DNA of 64,000 nt from Mansonella perstans (lineage: Eukaryota > Nematoda > Chromadorea > Rhabditida > Onchocercidae). Both the position numbers and the translations under genes were made by a program. Where the stretch lies: the NCBI GenBank assembly GCA_037074765.1, contig JBAMDO010000025.1:248001-312000 (forward strand). The letters are read 5' to 3'. Within the stretch, counting starts at the first letter, position 1. Every line of letters starts with the position of its first letter. Below, in pieces: positions 1-14,200 of the stretch. Below the pieces are notes generated by a model. That model was not told the origin of the DNA, made no database searches, and saw only the letters and a program-made list of their open reading frames with translations.

Positions 1-1990
1 TTATGACACTTGAAACAAATGTCATAATGCTGCAAAGTTCAGGAATTTAATTCACATCGATCATTTAATTTAAAACGAAGAATTTCGTACTGTCTCTTCC
101 CGTTTCCGCTATTGATTACGAAGAGTGCAAGAGGAAGTGCATCTTCTTTTCAATTTAGATTTGTATTTAGTATTAACTGGTGTTAAAGTGCTCAGATCAC
201 AACAACTTAGAGAAACTTATCAAATTATTTCATTAATTTTAATTCTTATCTTTTTATTTTTAATGAAATTTTCCAATGTTTATAGTATGTTTAAAGTTAT
301 AAATTATTTATCATTTATCCCTAAACCGAATGATTTTTCTTGTACAAATTCAGAAAATTTATTTTTAAATTATCTGAAATTGTTTTATTCCCACTAAATT
401 CTACGAAAATCCATTTAACTTGGAAATGAAATTCTCAGACTAAAATTTGCTTTCATTTCTTTAAATTTGGGATTATTATTTTACTCTTTTTTTTTTTTTT
501 TTTTTTTTGGAAGGCACTTAGGATACGTAGAGAATGTGCAATAGGAATTATTTCATTTTTTTTTCGTGGCAGAGAAGTTTATGTTTTTGTGGGCAAAAGT
601 TTTAGTAATTGTGAAAATTATCACTTTCAGATTGCTAAAACATTGTTAATCTATGGTTCAAAATAAAGCAAAGAAACCATGTGTATTTATTTGGTGATTA
701 GTGGCAGTTAGTGATTCCGCTGCTACGATTTTCTGGAGCAACAGCTGCTAAGGCTTAATTGTTATTATCGACAGATATTTCAATTCAGTCTATTCTTCTC
801 TCCGCGCATCATCTTCACCACTTCATGGCTTTCCTCCACAGCTGATTTTAATTTAAATCTCTTATTTCTGCTAATGATATGACTAATCTAGCGGATTACT
901 TCTGTAGAAGTTGTATTTTGCTATTTCATTTCATTTCAGTCATCACCAATAAAGTCAGAAAATAAGAAGGCAATTGCATACTTTTCCTTCACTTATTTTT
1001 CACATTTTTTCATATTTTTCACGTTTTTCACGTCTCACGTTTTCAAAATTCTACTGTCCAATAGAAAATTGAAGAAAAAATAAAAGCATTTCCGTCAGTG
1101 TTCATTGCTCTAGGGCTATAGATTTGCTTCGTCCTCCGTCCGCTACTTTTAAATTTTTACATAAAACTGTTGAAGCTAAATGAAACAAGTGAGGAATTTT
1201 TAAATAGTTGTTAGCTTAAATCATTATTCCATAATTAGCTTTTTTTTTTGTAACAGATTTGCCTCCAAAGTTTTATAAGTAAAGAAAAACTACAGTATGT
1301 TTACTGAACCATAATAGAAAAAAGCAGTACTTTTTTTTAGATAATGATATAACTTACATGTAAAATAATAGATCATACACGAACCTTACAGTGATACATG
1401 TCGAGCCGTTTTGTTGAATCGTTCTGTTAATTAAGCTACTGATTATCTTACTCAAGACATATATATATATTTTTTTCAACTGATACGGTTGTAGCCAGTG
1501 ATTTCTGTCAAGACTTTGAGAAATGTAACAGTTGCATTATTATCTGCTCGAATTGTAAATAGTCTATTAGAACTCACGTTATTGCAAGCATTTTTTACTG
1601 TTCATTCCCGAGTCATATTTATATTGGACTTGGAAGTAAAGTACCGGAAAGAGACTGAATAAATCTTCACGTTTTGACGGACACGTTCTATCATTCTAAG
1701 CTTTCGCTCTCCATAACTGTATATCTCATCATCTATTAGCAATTGTGCTTTAATGTCCGTCAATTTTTTGATGGTAGATCTTCATCATTTACTGTCGAAT
1801 TATTTAAGTACATTTTTGTTATGTTGTATTTTAAGAGAAAAATAAAGAAAGCTACAACTGAATAACGGTGTTTTTATGTTTGTTGGTTTTGTTTATAATG
1901 CATAATGAAAAAACTAAACTTGTCTTTTTTTAAATCTCAAGTTTCAGTGTTTTCAGAATTTGGGATTAACCTGATTGGAAAGCCTGTTTG
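1..1990. other. Intergenic/upstream region of Bicaudal-D
   Basis: No gene is recognised here. A 90-codon open frame at 125-397 has no recognisable protein features and looks like chance. There is a poly(T) run near 488-508 and a short AT repeat near 1460-1471. A TTTTCAG acceptor ending at 1956, 34 bases before the Bicaudal-D start codon, could be a trans-splice site or the 3' end of a 5'-UTR intron. The rest is plain AT-rich sequence. Confidence 0.6.
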
Positions 1991-4900
1991 ATGGAATTGG
2001 ACGAACTTAAGGCGGAAGTATCGCGACTAGCGAATGCTCTTGAGGAAGCTTCTTCCGATAAAATCAAAGTTTGTTTTTTTTTTTTTTTTTTTTTTATATC
2101 CTTTGCAGGAAAGATGAACTTAATTGCTGCTTTTGTTTCAGTACATTGAATTTACTGAGTTTCCACTTTTTATTGCAACATATTTTGAACTTTTTTGTTT
2201 CAGGCTGCCCAGTATGGGCTACAAGTTTTAGATGAAAAGCAACAGCTTGAAGTCAAACTTACTCAGTTGCAAGTACACTTTGATGCCGCAAAAGCAGAAG
2301 CCGAAGCTACAAAAAAAGTGAACTTTGGGATCGTATTTGCCAGTTGAATTCTAGCGTGATGCAGTGATTACTTTTTTTAATGTGGCTTGACTGAATCAAC
2401 CTGGAGTTCCGGGGTTATTTCTGAACTTCGATCTATATTTAATTGTTTACAGGCATCCATCGAAAAGTACTGCTATGAGAAGTAGATACATCCATGGTTA
2501 AGTTATTTTTTTCACAATAAAATATTTAGGCATTGGCACAGTTCCAATCACAGCAAAAATCAGTTACAAAGTCTGATATAGATCACGAAGAAAGTTTGTT
2601 AGAAGAAACAATGAATCGAGAGCAGGAATATTTGGCGAAGATTGCAGCCTTAGAATCAGACTTGAAATATTGTCAGCATGTAAAGTTTTTAATTTAAACA
2701 TTAAACTGTTTAAATTTGTTGTTTGCGAGATTCTTCATTTTCTGACTAACTGCATGGTAAAGTAAAATGAAATTTTATTGGTTTCATTAGATGGTTGCAA
2801 GAGTTGCTTTATAATCCATGAGATCTATATTCCAGTAATCGGGGGGAATATTTTCAGGAATTGGACAGGTATCGTACTGATCTGGATAGGCTGCAAACCT
2901 TACATACAAGTGCTTCGGAAACAGCACAGGATCTTGATACACAAAAACGACAGCTCAGGGAAGATTTGAAAGAATTAAAAAATCGTGAACAAAGGCTACT
3001 AAATGATTATTCTGAACTGGAAGAGGAAAATATTGGCCTTCAGAAACAGGTTTCTTTATCGTTTTGTCGTTGTGCATGTGATGTTCAGTAGTGCAAGCTT
3101 CCTCTGTGACATTTCCATTTGGTCAAGTTTTTTAGTTGTCAAATCTACGCATTGCACAAATAGAATTTGAATCCGTGAAAATGGAAGTGAAACGTTTAAT
3201 GGATGAAAATGATCAACTACAGGCAGACAAAGAGGAAGCCAACAAGTTGACTATTGTGGTCCAAAAACATGTACGATTGATTTTTATCTTTCATTCATCT
3301 ACTTCCGAAGGAATTAAACAGTAACAAATCGTTGAAATTTTCTGATTCACTTGTTTATTCAGCCAGCTCATGGTATTATCTTCTGCGCTGAAAGTTCTGG
3401 AAATATTGATTGTCTCAATTGTAATAATTTATGACAATTTTGAGTCAAATTCGCTTAATACTGTTAGTTTATTTTATCAAAATTGCTATTATTACCACTT
3501 TTATATTATGTTTATAAAACTCGAATTTGAATCTTCTCTGACACAAAGTAGTTGTACTCCCAAGGTAGCTTATTCATACATTATTTTAGCTAAGATGATT
3601 TCACTTCTTTCAGCTTGAAGATGCTTTATTGAACGTGCAGCAAGAACGTGATCAAAAACTAGCTTATAAAAAAGAGCTGGAATTAATGCGAAATGCAGAA
3701 CATTTACAGCAGCTGAATACAGTGCTCTTTGGGTTGCAGAACAATAATGAGGATGACTCACAAGCACTACAAGAGGTGGTTTGTCTTGTTTGAATTCTTC
3801 AGATTGAACATATTATGATCGTTATGCAGTAGAGATGCAGATTGAAGAATTGCTATATTAAAATTTTTTGCAGTTGGAATCCTCTTTTATGGATTCCAAT
3901 GAATTCTGTAAAAACAGGCAAGCAAAAGGTGTTGACCTGTTCTCGGAAATACATGGTGATATGCCTGAACGGCTGGCTGAGTTAGAAACGAAGAATGATC
4001 AGCTTGCGATGAAGTTAAAGGAAACAGAGAAAGATCTCAGTTATGTCATCCCTGTTTTGAAGAAACTTGAAGTAATGAGTACACCAGGTCAGTTGCAACA
4101 TTTAGCACCTCACTTGTTTTAAAAGCATTAAAAATGTACGAGAGTTTTCTCTATGGAAACGCTATTCTGTTATGTTGATTACAAATAAACGAGTATCAAT
4201 GTTTTCTATTCCAGATTTAGACCATGCTCAACTGAAGCAACTATGTGGTGATGCTTTAAAAAAGATTGAACAGCTCATTGAAAGTGCATCGAAAACAGAT
4301 ACTGGAGGTAAGCAGTATGCTCTCATCAAAGCGGATTTGCATACTGCAATTATGGTTGCAGGTGAAAATCAAGCAAAACTTGCTTCTGCTCAGGTATGTA
4401 TCTCTTTTTATATAGAAGGCGCATTAGTTAAAACCGAATTATTATAAAATTATTGGTTCTAAGATAGGTAGATTTGTGTTTTCGATTTCTTTGCTATATC
4501 ACAAGATTTATCCTAAATTTCACAAATTGATTTATTATCATGTTTTCCAAATTTTGTATATTTGATGACAGAAATAAGATTTGTAGAAAAATGTCACTTT
4601 TAGATTTATTCTGTTTGTAGAGATCTAAGCTCCGCATTCTCCTTCGTGACTGTTTCATTCTATTACTCCGCTCTGTAGGTTTTGTTATAAAGCGCAGGAT
4701 TTTTAGTGATCCTTATCTGAGTATTTTGCGGTCTTGTTACAAATCGTAAAATTCTTTGTTTTAATATGCTAACTGTTGACCTAAGATATCCTTCTTTTGA
4801 TGCTTATTCCTCATAATTTGATTGGGCATTCCCTTGTAAACAAACTCATTGTAAAAGGCGGATCTTACTTATTGTAATTATCGTTGTTTTTCCCAAGAAA

Positions 4901-6571
4901 AAGCTCTCTTCAATTGCTACGACAAGTCATCCTCTTTTACTACAAACAGTTCTTCCTACAATCCGAAGCCTTCAGCAATTTCAGTTATCATACCCTTTCA
5001 TCACTTCAAAAGGCGACCAATCTTTTTTTTTCGACAAGGCGTACTATCAATTTCCAAGTTTATCAAGTTAAAGTTTGTTCATAATTTCAGGATTTAATGA
5101 TTGCTGTTGCTGATTTTCTGTATCGTTTGTACCATCAGTTGGTTTCCACACATGGACTAGAAGCCGACAAAAATGCGACCGAGATAATGAAAAAACTTAG
5201 GCAATATGCAAATGAAAATGCAGAAAGTGAAGAATACATACAAGATTAGTGGAATTTCGTCTTTTTTCTCTGAAAATTTTTTCGATAAAAAACTCGAACT
5301 GAAGTGTGACGCTGAGTGATTAGGCGTATAAGTAGTCAATTTTAACAGTAAACAAATTTTGAGATTCTGTTTATCTTATATTGTATTTTTGTATTTTAGA
5401 CGAGGGTGTTGAAAGTGGAACAGAAACGGAAGGTGGTCGTTCGCCGCGTTTGATGTTAAACTTGCAGCGACAATTCATATCGCCGTCTTTTGCAAAATTT
5501 CTGAATAAAGAGCTAGTGTGTGACCGATTGGATGATATATTAACAGAAAGTGATTTTAGAGAGCGAATTGTTCCTGGTGAGATTTTTTAGACCACTTTAA
5601 CAGTTGAGAGTATCGATTTTCGCAGTGCAGTTTCTTCATATTGAATAGAGGGAATCCAATATTTTAGGTGAAAGTGATATATTTCGAGTGTCAGATTGCG
5701 TTACGGAACTTTCAAAAATTGTTCGACGCACAGTGGAGAATGCTTTAAACACACGAGTTGAAAACGAAGACCATCAAGAATTGACTTTACAAAATATGAA
5801 GCTGCGTTCTCTATTGGCCACCAAAAGGTATTTCAAATCATCAATGTTTTGATAGAAGGAGCATACAAAATAGATGAAAGAAGGGAAAAGTGTGTTATTA
5901 CAGGGATCAAATCGTCACGCTTCGTACGGTGCTAAAATCGAACAAACTTACCGCTGAATCAGCGCTAGCTTCATTGAAAGAAAAGTATGAAAGTGAAAAG
6001 GCAATGACACATGAGCTTTTGGAGAGATTGAGACGCGAATTAAAAGCATTCAAAGAAGATGCAGCAACATTTGCGTCTCATCGAGCAATGTTTACAGCAC
6101 GTTGTGAAGAGCTTCAGGCGCAGGTGCTACACCCGTTCTTTCCAGTTGACTGTGGGAATTTTTTCTTTACATTATAATTTTTTATAATTCCGTTTGTTTG
6201 TTTTAAATCTATACTAAACCTTTTCCGCAGGTTGATGAAATGACCGCTAATCAGAGAGCAGCAGAAGATGAAAAACGTACGCTGAATTCCTTGTTGCGTA
6301 TGGCTATTCAACAAAAATTAGCTCTTACACAAAGGTGTGGTGACGTTTCATATTTCTTTATTGAAAATAAACTCTGCATCAAGATTTAAGAAGTCCGAGA
6401 TTTCACAGGTTAGAAGATTTGGAGGTTGATCGTGAAAGGCAAACATTTAAACGTGGCAACAAAGCATCAGGTCGTATTATAAATTCGGATGGTTCCGGAC
6501 AATTGCATCGAGTTCGTTATCCAGGACAGAATGTTCAACAACAGCAGAGGAATCTAAAGAGGGATTACTAG
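1991..6571 (+). CDS. BICD: Protein bicaudal D homolog (dynein/dynactin cargo adaptor)
   Basis: BicD is an elongated coiled-coil dimer that links dynein and dynactin to cargo such as Rab6 vesicles. Fourteen exons can be followed: 1991-2068, 2204-2317, about 2531-2679, 2858-3049, 3136-3270, 3614-3775, 3874-4087, 4215-4393, 5091-5226, 5400-5576, 5668-5827, 5904-6123, 6231-6334 and 6409-6571, giving about 727 residues, close to the family size. The start follows from [13 protein letters not shown], which aligns with the vertebrate N-terminus. Exon 2 holds the CC1 box [15 protein letters not shown], which in this family contacts the dynein light intermediate chain. Exon 4 has [19 protein letters not shown], nearly identical to vertebrate BICD. 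The C-terminal cargo-binding coil is strongly conserved, with [19 protein letters not shown] residues in exon 12 and [20 protein letters not shown] across exons 13-14. Exon 3 length and the donor of exon 9 are the least certain joins. The middle (exons 7-10) is divergent. Confidence 0.95.
2074..2095. repeat. Poly(T) run in Bicaudal-D intron 1
   Basis: An uninterrupted run of about 22 T lies just inside the first intron, after the donor GTTTG. Similar runs occur at about 488-508, 29386-29413 (T, interrupted) and 8440-8463 (A). Such homopolymers are prone to length errors in sequencing. Confidence 0.9.
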
Positions 6572-8251
6572 AAGAGAAATGATTTTCACCCGATATATTC
6601 ACAGCAGAAATTTCTTCACCAGTCATTTCGGTTGGATACCACTGCATAATTGATATTTTCACAGTGAAAGAATTTTTAATCTCTTTAGCATACACTGGTT
6701 TAGTCATATACTTAATATGAGCAGGATGGGTAATGGGGTTACATCTGCCGAACCTGCTGTTCAGATAACTTACATTGACTTGTTTTCTATCGCGGCAAGT
6801 TATGCATATATCATTTATTTATCAACAAGCATATTTTCCTGTAAGGATTTTGTTGATTATTGATTTTCGAAATTATTGAAGTGATCTTTCCCGTTACACT
6901 GCAGGCCCTCGTTTTTTTAAACTATTAAAGAACCAACTAACGCATACTGATTATTAGGTTCACAAAAACTTTCCATTTATGTGATATAGTTAAATTTCGG
7001 AGTTTAATGCGATATGTACCATTTTCTGAAATTCTTCTCAAGCTTTCCGTTTAGCGTTCGCTCAAGTTAACATTTTATGGTAATGTATGGAAAGCTGTTT
7101 GAATTGCCCGGTCATCGCTAACTAATATCCATTCTGCTGCGCTTGAGACGTCTGAGACTCATGTCTAGTCGTTATCCGACATTGTATGCCTCATACCGCC
7201 ACGGGATCATGAGTACTGACTGTTTTGGTGGGAATTTTGTTTCGTTTGAAAAACTTGAGAATTAGAAAATTTGAAACATTTAGCTAAAATGTTTTTGAAT
7301 TTCATGCTATTAATGAACACTATCTTTTCGCATCGTAAATTTGACTATTATGGAAGTTATTAAATGAGCTAGTCGTATGTAGCCTTTCCTGTTTAATTCA
7401 TATATGAAAAAATTTACTTGCTGTGGAATTTGTTTGTGTATTTTTTGTTCCTATTTTTCGTGAGAATTCAAGTTCTGTTTTATATTGCAGTTTATATTAT
7501 ATTTCAGTGTGCCTTTTTTTCCAATCTTCTCTTGTAACTACGACAAGTAATCGGTTCACGCTTTTTATGCTTAATTCAAGTTTGTACTTTATTTTCTAAT
7601 TGAACTGTACTTTTACAGGATATCGTTCTAGTGTAATTCGTTATTCTGCGTTTATGGGCACTAATTTATGTATAAATAATTTTTTTTTTTTTTGCGACAA
7701 GAAAAATCCTATCTAATCTTTTTCAATAGGGTTATCCTTACAGCTCCTCGATAATCTTCCAGATAATAAAGATGTGCTAAAAGTTTTGTAAACCTGAAAA
7801 ATTCAGCAGTCGAACAGATTATATGGGCATCTTTTTCACTGCTCCTGTTTTCCACTGAGCATGCATTAACTGTCCTTTTAATGCTTTGGATAATGTAATG
7901 CGGTTCAGTTATAAACGTGACCAGTATGTCGCGTATCCATGTATCTCTTTCATAAATGAAGTCATGGTTAGCCCAAGTTTTTTTGCGTAAGCGCGCAATA
8001 TAAATGCTTCTTCGTAAAGGAACTTTTCTACAAATTTATAGTTATATAAAATTTTTCCAAAAATTATGCTGAATAAAAGAACATGCATAAAATGGCAGGA
8101 ATGATAAGTGTGTACCTTTTATGTTCAATTAATGATTTCCGGTTTTCCGCAGTCTTTTCCCTTTTCAACGGTACACCATATTTGATCAATCTGAAAATGT
8201 CATAAGTCACTCCCAAATAAAACTTCAAAAATTGTCTGATAAAAAATAAAA
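6572..8251. other. Convergent intergenic region between Bicaudal-D and peroxidasin
   Basis: The two flanking genes point towards each other, so this 1.7 kb holds both 3' ends. No conserved coding sequence is visible. The open frame at 6477-6707 on the minus strand overlaps the last Bicaudal-D exon and is a shadow. A 78-codon frame at 8064-8300 on the minus strand overlaps the true last peroxidasin exon in another frame. A GC-richer patch at about 7130-7220 is not recognised. Confidence 0.6.
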
Positions 8252-11200
8252 TCATGAGATAAATCCACAAGCAATAACCTTGCATTTGCATGTTGTGCAC
8301 TGATCCGGTTTCCAGACGTCACCATCTCTTTTTATCCCATCACTATCCCTGCATATATGTTTTCCGTATGTTTTATGTGCTCTTCGTTTCCTAAAGTACC
8401 ATACGTTTTAAATGAAAACTTTTATTCGAATATAAAACTAAAAAAAAAAAAAAAAAAAAAAAACTCTCCTTTCTTAAGAAGGATCAGTCAAAAAAGTATG
8501 TGGCATAGCATACATAGTTTACCTGTTTTGAATTATATCATTCTCTGCACTAGATGAAACACAATTCTTCTCGCAACATGATTGCCAAACATTTAAATTG
8601 ATTTGTGGTATCAGTTCACAGTTTTCGTAAAATTTCATGGACCGATTCCCTTTATACTCGAATACATCTCTCTAAAAGCAAAATCTATTCAAAAAGAAAT
8701 CCTCTCTCAATTCTGTAACAGAATATTCTTTAAAAATTTTAGAAAAAAAACTTGCTAAAGAATACCTGTATGCGATCAATGTAATCACCATTGTTACATA
8801 GTACAGCCGCTAATGTAGCTTTGCGAATTTGCTGTAGTTGTAAAGATGTGAAAACATCTTGATTTTCATACCTATAATAATCATCGAATTTTTCTGGGAT
8901 TTTTTAAATTTTTTTTCAAGAAATCATTCTAAGCATTATATTTTTTAGGATTAAACAGTTTTTAAAATGAAACAAACCAAAAACGATCTCCCGTACGTAA
9001 ACGCCTAAACTGGTCTCCAATAATGCATCCAATTGTTGGCCCAACCAAAGCTCCAGCTAACCGTCGTTCCAAAATTAAACCCACCCACAGATCAATATTG
9101 CCTCAAAATTGGTATAATATTTCACACTTCAGGGTGATATTATGGAATTAAAAAGTATGAATGGCATTTTGTTGATTAAATGAACCATTTGATCCATGCC
9201 TCAATGAAATCATAGGCAAGTTATAACACGGAGAATACTCGAGCATATAGTTTTCTCAAGTGAGGAATGTACAAAACTAAAAATTGCTAATGTTTTGAGT
9301 GTTTTGATTTTAAAGCGGAAATTAACCTGGATGTCCATAGAGTTCTTTGAGCTTAGCTCGTATATTGTCATCCGGTACATCATGCGCTAAATCATCCCAT
9401 GTCTCCGGTACGCTAAAGTTACACCAGCGCCGGAATGCAACATATCTTAAAGTATCTTGTAAGCAAATTTTTTCACTTTATAAGAGATCAAGTCTCTCAA
9501 GAATGATAGATTTCTAAAATGGAATTGTATTGGACTGACTTAATCTTACTAAATAGTATCATTTCAACCTGATTTTTGGGGATAAAAGAAGATAACAATT
9601 AGCCCACTCTTTTTGGAAAGCGCACTCTGAAAACATGTAGATTTGGGAATTAAATTGTAGAAATCTTTTGAGAATCAGGTAAAATTTCTCCACTTTCACC
9701 ATTCAATCAGCCTGCAGCTCTCATCCAGCAAAATTATTAGCGATTGGACAAACCCGGGTAACCCGTGATCACGGCCACGTTGGATGTTGATTGTTGCCAA
9801 ATCATACATAGACTGAAATATAGTAATGTCAAATTCGGACAGACTTTCACAATTTATATTAAATATGCACAGGATCAACAACAGATAAATTTATCAATAT
9901 ATTGAATTTTGTAATATTAAATTGGAGCAGCAATTCGGGCGGCTCGTTTGATTCTAGTGCTTTGCTAAAACAGTTAATCATATTTGGATCAAACAATGAT
10001 ATTTCATAGATAATCGATCTACAACACACTTCTTCAACTCGACTGAATAGCTTATGCGTCAATTCCTTGTTTACCAGTTGTTGTTCTTTCGGAACCTTCA
10101 TGGGCATTGCGAATAATCCTCGCAGCAGAGGATCAATTCCGCCTTCTGATAATAATCGTTCAGGAGCAAAGAAAGCCTCATGTAATGGTATATGACCTGA
10201 AAGCATAGTTTTAATGTTTCAACTAAGAAAATGCAAAATATAAATTAAACTCTCTAAAGTCCCTGGAAACATCTCAGAAACAGTCATCGAAGATCAAAAT
10301 TTGAACTTTTTCTATTGACTTGCCTTCTTTAATCGGTTCGAAATTTTTGTCCAAGCGATACAAAATTGGATTGATAATTGTATGTCCGAATCGTAAAGCA
10401 GCAGCCGAAAAGCTATTAGCTAAAGTAGGGTTCACCTCTGGATCATAGCCCTTATATGGCCCAATAAGTTCTGCATATCCATCCTAAGATAACTGTTTTG
10501 AATACTTTGCTTTAGATTTTTCCTAGTATCGAATGTAGCTTACTTAAGAAAATTGAAATCGTACCGGTCCAAGCACTTTAGGCAACCAGTGTTCGTAAGT
10601 AATTACTTGTATCATAGCTCCGATAAGCTTTCTTGTTTCTTGATATATAGTTTCACCATCCCAGTGGGGATTTATTTCCAGAAATTTTGTCGCGATACGA
10701 TTGTGTTCTCGAAGCCATAATGTATGCATGCTAAGCAGTGCTAGCTATAATTATTATAACATAACATAATTTAGAAAAAAATGCAATTATGAAGATTGCA
10801 GTAGTACTAGGTAGTTATTCAAAAAGTTGACTCTAAAATGTGATTATTGTAGAATTAAGTTTCTAAGCTTCGAAAAAAACAAATTTCCCAGTTCGGCAAA
10901 GTGTTAATCATGCAAGAAACCTAATATGTACTGTTCTTGAACCTTTCTTCATCCTAAATTTTTTCCCTTTTAAAGAAACAAGAAAATCAAGCATTTTGAA
11001 GCATTTAATGATTACAATTTCTGTAAATTATCATAAATGTTTGTCAAATTCGTCCTCCATACATCTAACACCAACCTGTTCATTGGCTCGATAATCACCG
11101 GCCAAAAAACAACTGATTGGGTTTTCATGGGAACGATTACGGCGACACTCCATGGACGACTCGCGTTCAAACGGTAAATACGGCTTTTGAGTTTCTGACA

Positions 11201-14200
11201 CAATGTCAAATCTTAGCAATCCATGATCGCCGAACAAGTCACGTAAATCCAAGGCATCCACTTCCGCACTTCCGTAGATACCAGATCCATCGATAAAAGC
11301 AGTTAACTTGAAAAATAGCGTTTGGAACATTTATTTGAATCATAAAATTTTTTGAGCTTCTATGCAAACAAAACCGTATTCATTTGAACTTTACACGGAT
11401 ATCTTTTACATGGATAGTTTTATATTTCTGATCATACTTTTCCTATTCAGATTGTAAGCAATAGCGAACTCACGATATTCATCTGTTCACGATAGGTAAG
11501 CTGTCGGTAAATCGGACCAGTTTGGCCGGAACCACAAGTTGCACTGGATCGTTCCACTTCAATACATGAAATTTCGGGCTTTTCCCTAAACTTGAAAAAT
11601 GAAATTCAAGACAGAAGTTTAAAGATTAACTATTATTGAAAAGAAAATCAAGCAATATACTTTTTTATCAGATTTCCTTCATAAATCATCATCAGTTCTT
11701 ACAATACAATTTAAACAGACCACTATTTTTGAAAAAAGCTCACTCGCCCTTCATACGGGGGTCCTCAGGAGGTATCGGGACGTTGTAACATGGATCCAAG
11801 TTATCGCAAGTTTTATTGCATATTGCTCCCTTCATGTAAGTTTGGCGTGCTAGGCCAGGTGCTGTTTGTTCGATGTCGTGTGCTATAAAATTGAAAAGCA
11901 TGCTGGTTACTGTAATTTTCAAGTAAATGGCTAGATAAGATTAACGTTAACTAATCTATCAGAAGTACCTAGAAATTGTCCCCATTGTTTCATCATGGCC
12001 GTATAACCAAAATGCTGAGTTATTTCTTCCGTTGAGATAATCCTCATGGAAACAAGTCGTGGATTTGGTTTCTTGAATCCGAAATAAAGTTTTTCAGGAT
12101 TCCATCCAACTGGTGTATTGAAACCATTTTCATATATAGGTGGTAAATTTCTTCGATATGGTGTTTGTGCAACTCCCCAAAACTGGTGCTCGATATTATT
12201 GCACTGTCCATCATATGTCCTTTAAAATTTCATCTCTTCATTTATTTTGAAAAGAACTCAAAGTATGAATACAAGATTATGTCGATCTAAAAGGATCATA
12301 AAAATGCCTTTCAATGACATCAAAATTTTTTGAATTTTTTTGTAGAACCTGTATTTGGAGTAAAGACACATGTCAGTACACGGATTTCGAAATGGTCCAG
12401 TTACGCATCCGGAAAGTTCCATAATGGTTTGGATATTCGATACTGCCATAATTGATTCGAATGAAAAATTTGTTGGTAACTGGTCAACTGGGAATTTTAA
12501 ACCTAAAAGACAGAGGGTCTTTAAATGGTCAAAATTTTCTCGGATCATGAAAGTTGCAAAATAAACATGATGAAACTTAAGGTGATTAACCTACCATCAC
12601 GAACATGTTGTTGGACAAGCAATAAGCTTTGCTCATAGATTTCTCGTGCTTTTGTGAGCGCAGCATTTTGTGGTACGTTGAATTTGAACATTTTCATGAA
12701 TTCTCCTGGCGACATATTACCACTGTCAATTGATGATCTTGATTGATTTATTGCTCTAAGAAATAGGATCTTTTTCAAAAGAATAGTTAAAGGAATTATA
12801 TTTACTTAATTCTTAAACTGAGATCAGTGAAAAAACTGATTAAACACTTGGAACAAAAATTGAATCAAAATTCGATTGTCTCGTGAAATTTTATTGAAGT
12901 ATAACCTGTCAACGTTTTCTCTAGCTTTTTTCACAATATTTTTGAGAACTTCGCTGGTTAAGGATTCATCCAGGACTTGTTGATATGGCAAGTGAATTTT
13001 GAGCGTTGCTTGAGCACTCGTCATTCCTAATACATTCCGTGCAATACATTGATAAACGCCTTCATCTTCTCGAGTAGCATGAATTATTGTCAACTCTTTA
13101 CCTCGCTGCGTTAACTTAAATAAGCTTTTATATTCCAACGATCAAAGTCGCCATTTTTTGCTTTTTGTGTAATTACTGCGCAAATTCTTAATCTTTTAAG
13201 ACAATAATGGGTATGCGAAAGTATGTAAATTGAAAAAACAAATTAGAAGTTTAAAACCTCAATATGTGGATCGTCGTGCGATATTTCCACACCATTGAGG
13301 TACCATTTTATGGATGGTGGTGGCTGTCCATGAACTCGGCAAATAAAAGTAACCTGCTCACCCGGATTAGCTACCTTTGATTCTGGACTATCCACAATAA
13401 ATGGAGCTGAGTTGTTAAGGATTTGCAACTCGAAAGAATGTTGGACTTGGCCATTTTGATTGCTTGCTACACAGATATATCTGAACCACTTAAATAACGG
13501 TTCGCATTAGCGATTTCAAAGTAAAGAATCTTAAACAAGCACTGGGTGAGAATGAGACAATAAAAAAAAATCACTGTCGTATTGGGCAATTAATTAAGAA
13601 AACCGTGAGTGAACCTAACAATTATTTTCGACAAAATAATGGCTACGTTTCAAAAATTTGACTTCCTTCTTCTCTACCTTCCCTCTGCTCTTTCAGTTCT
13701 TTCCTGGTATAAATCCACACAAAGATTCTTCATCTTAGTTATGACTATATCGTTTTTTAATTATGAAATCATCAATGATTTTTTTTATCTGGCATTCTGG
13801 CATTCACGGGTTAAACTGCTCCATGAGATTGTAATCTGGCGCATGTTACATTTTTCATCCTAATGAGGTTCTTTTTCGAATTCCAGAGATATGAGTCTGA
13901 TTTCGAGAAACATACTAGAGTTTCTCAACTTCTATTTGCTCAGCATTTCAAACTGGTGAATTATTCGGCGGAAATTCAAGATTCTCGCGACAGGGAGCAA
14001 AACAGGAGGGAAATATTCATAACTATGAGCGATTTCAAACTAATCCTATGAATAATTTGTCTGCTAGACTTACTTTCCAGCATCGCTTTTCTGAAATGGG
14101 TAAATGCTGAGTATAGAACCGTCCAAAGTTAAGGAATACTTGTGAGTTGGATGAATTTGTTCTCCTTTGAAATACCAAGTTGTTATTGGTTCCGCTTTAG

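Noticed and set aside
8064..8300. 78-codon hydrophobic minus-strand frame
   Set aside because: Overlaps the last peroxidasin exon (8252-8390) in another frame. The VWC-like reading joins the previous exon in phase, and this one does not.
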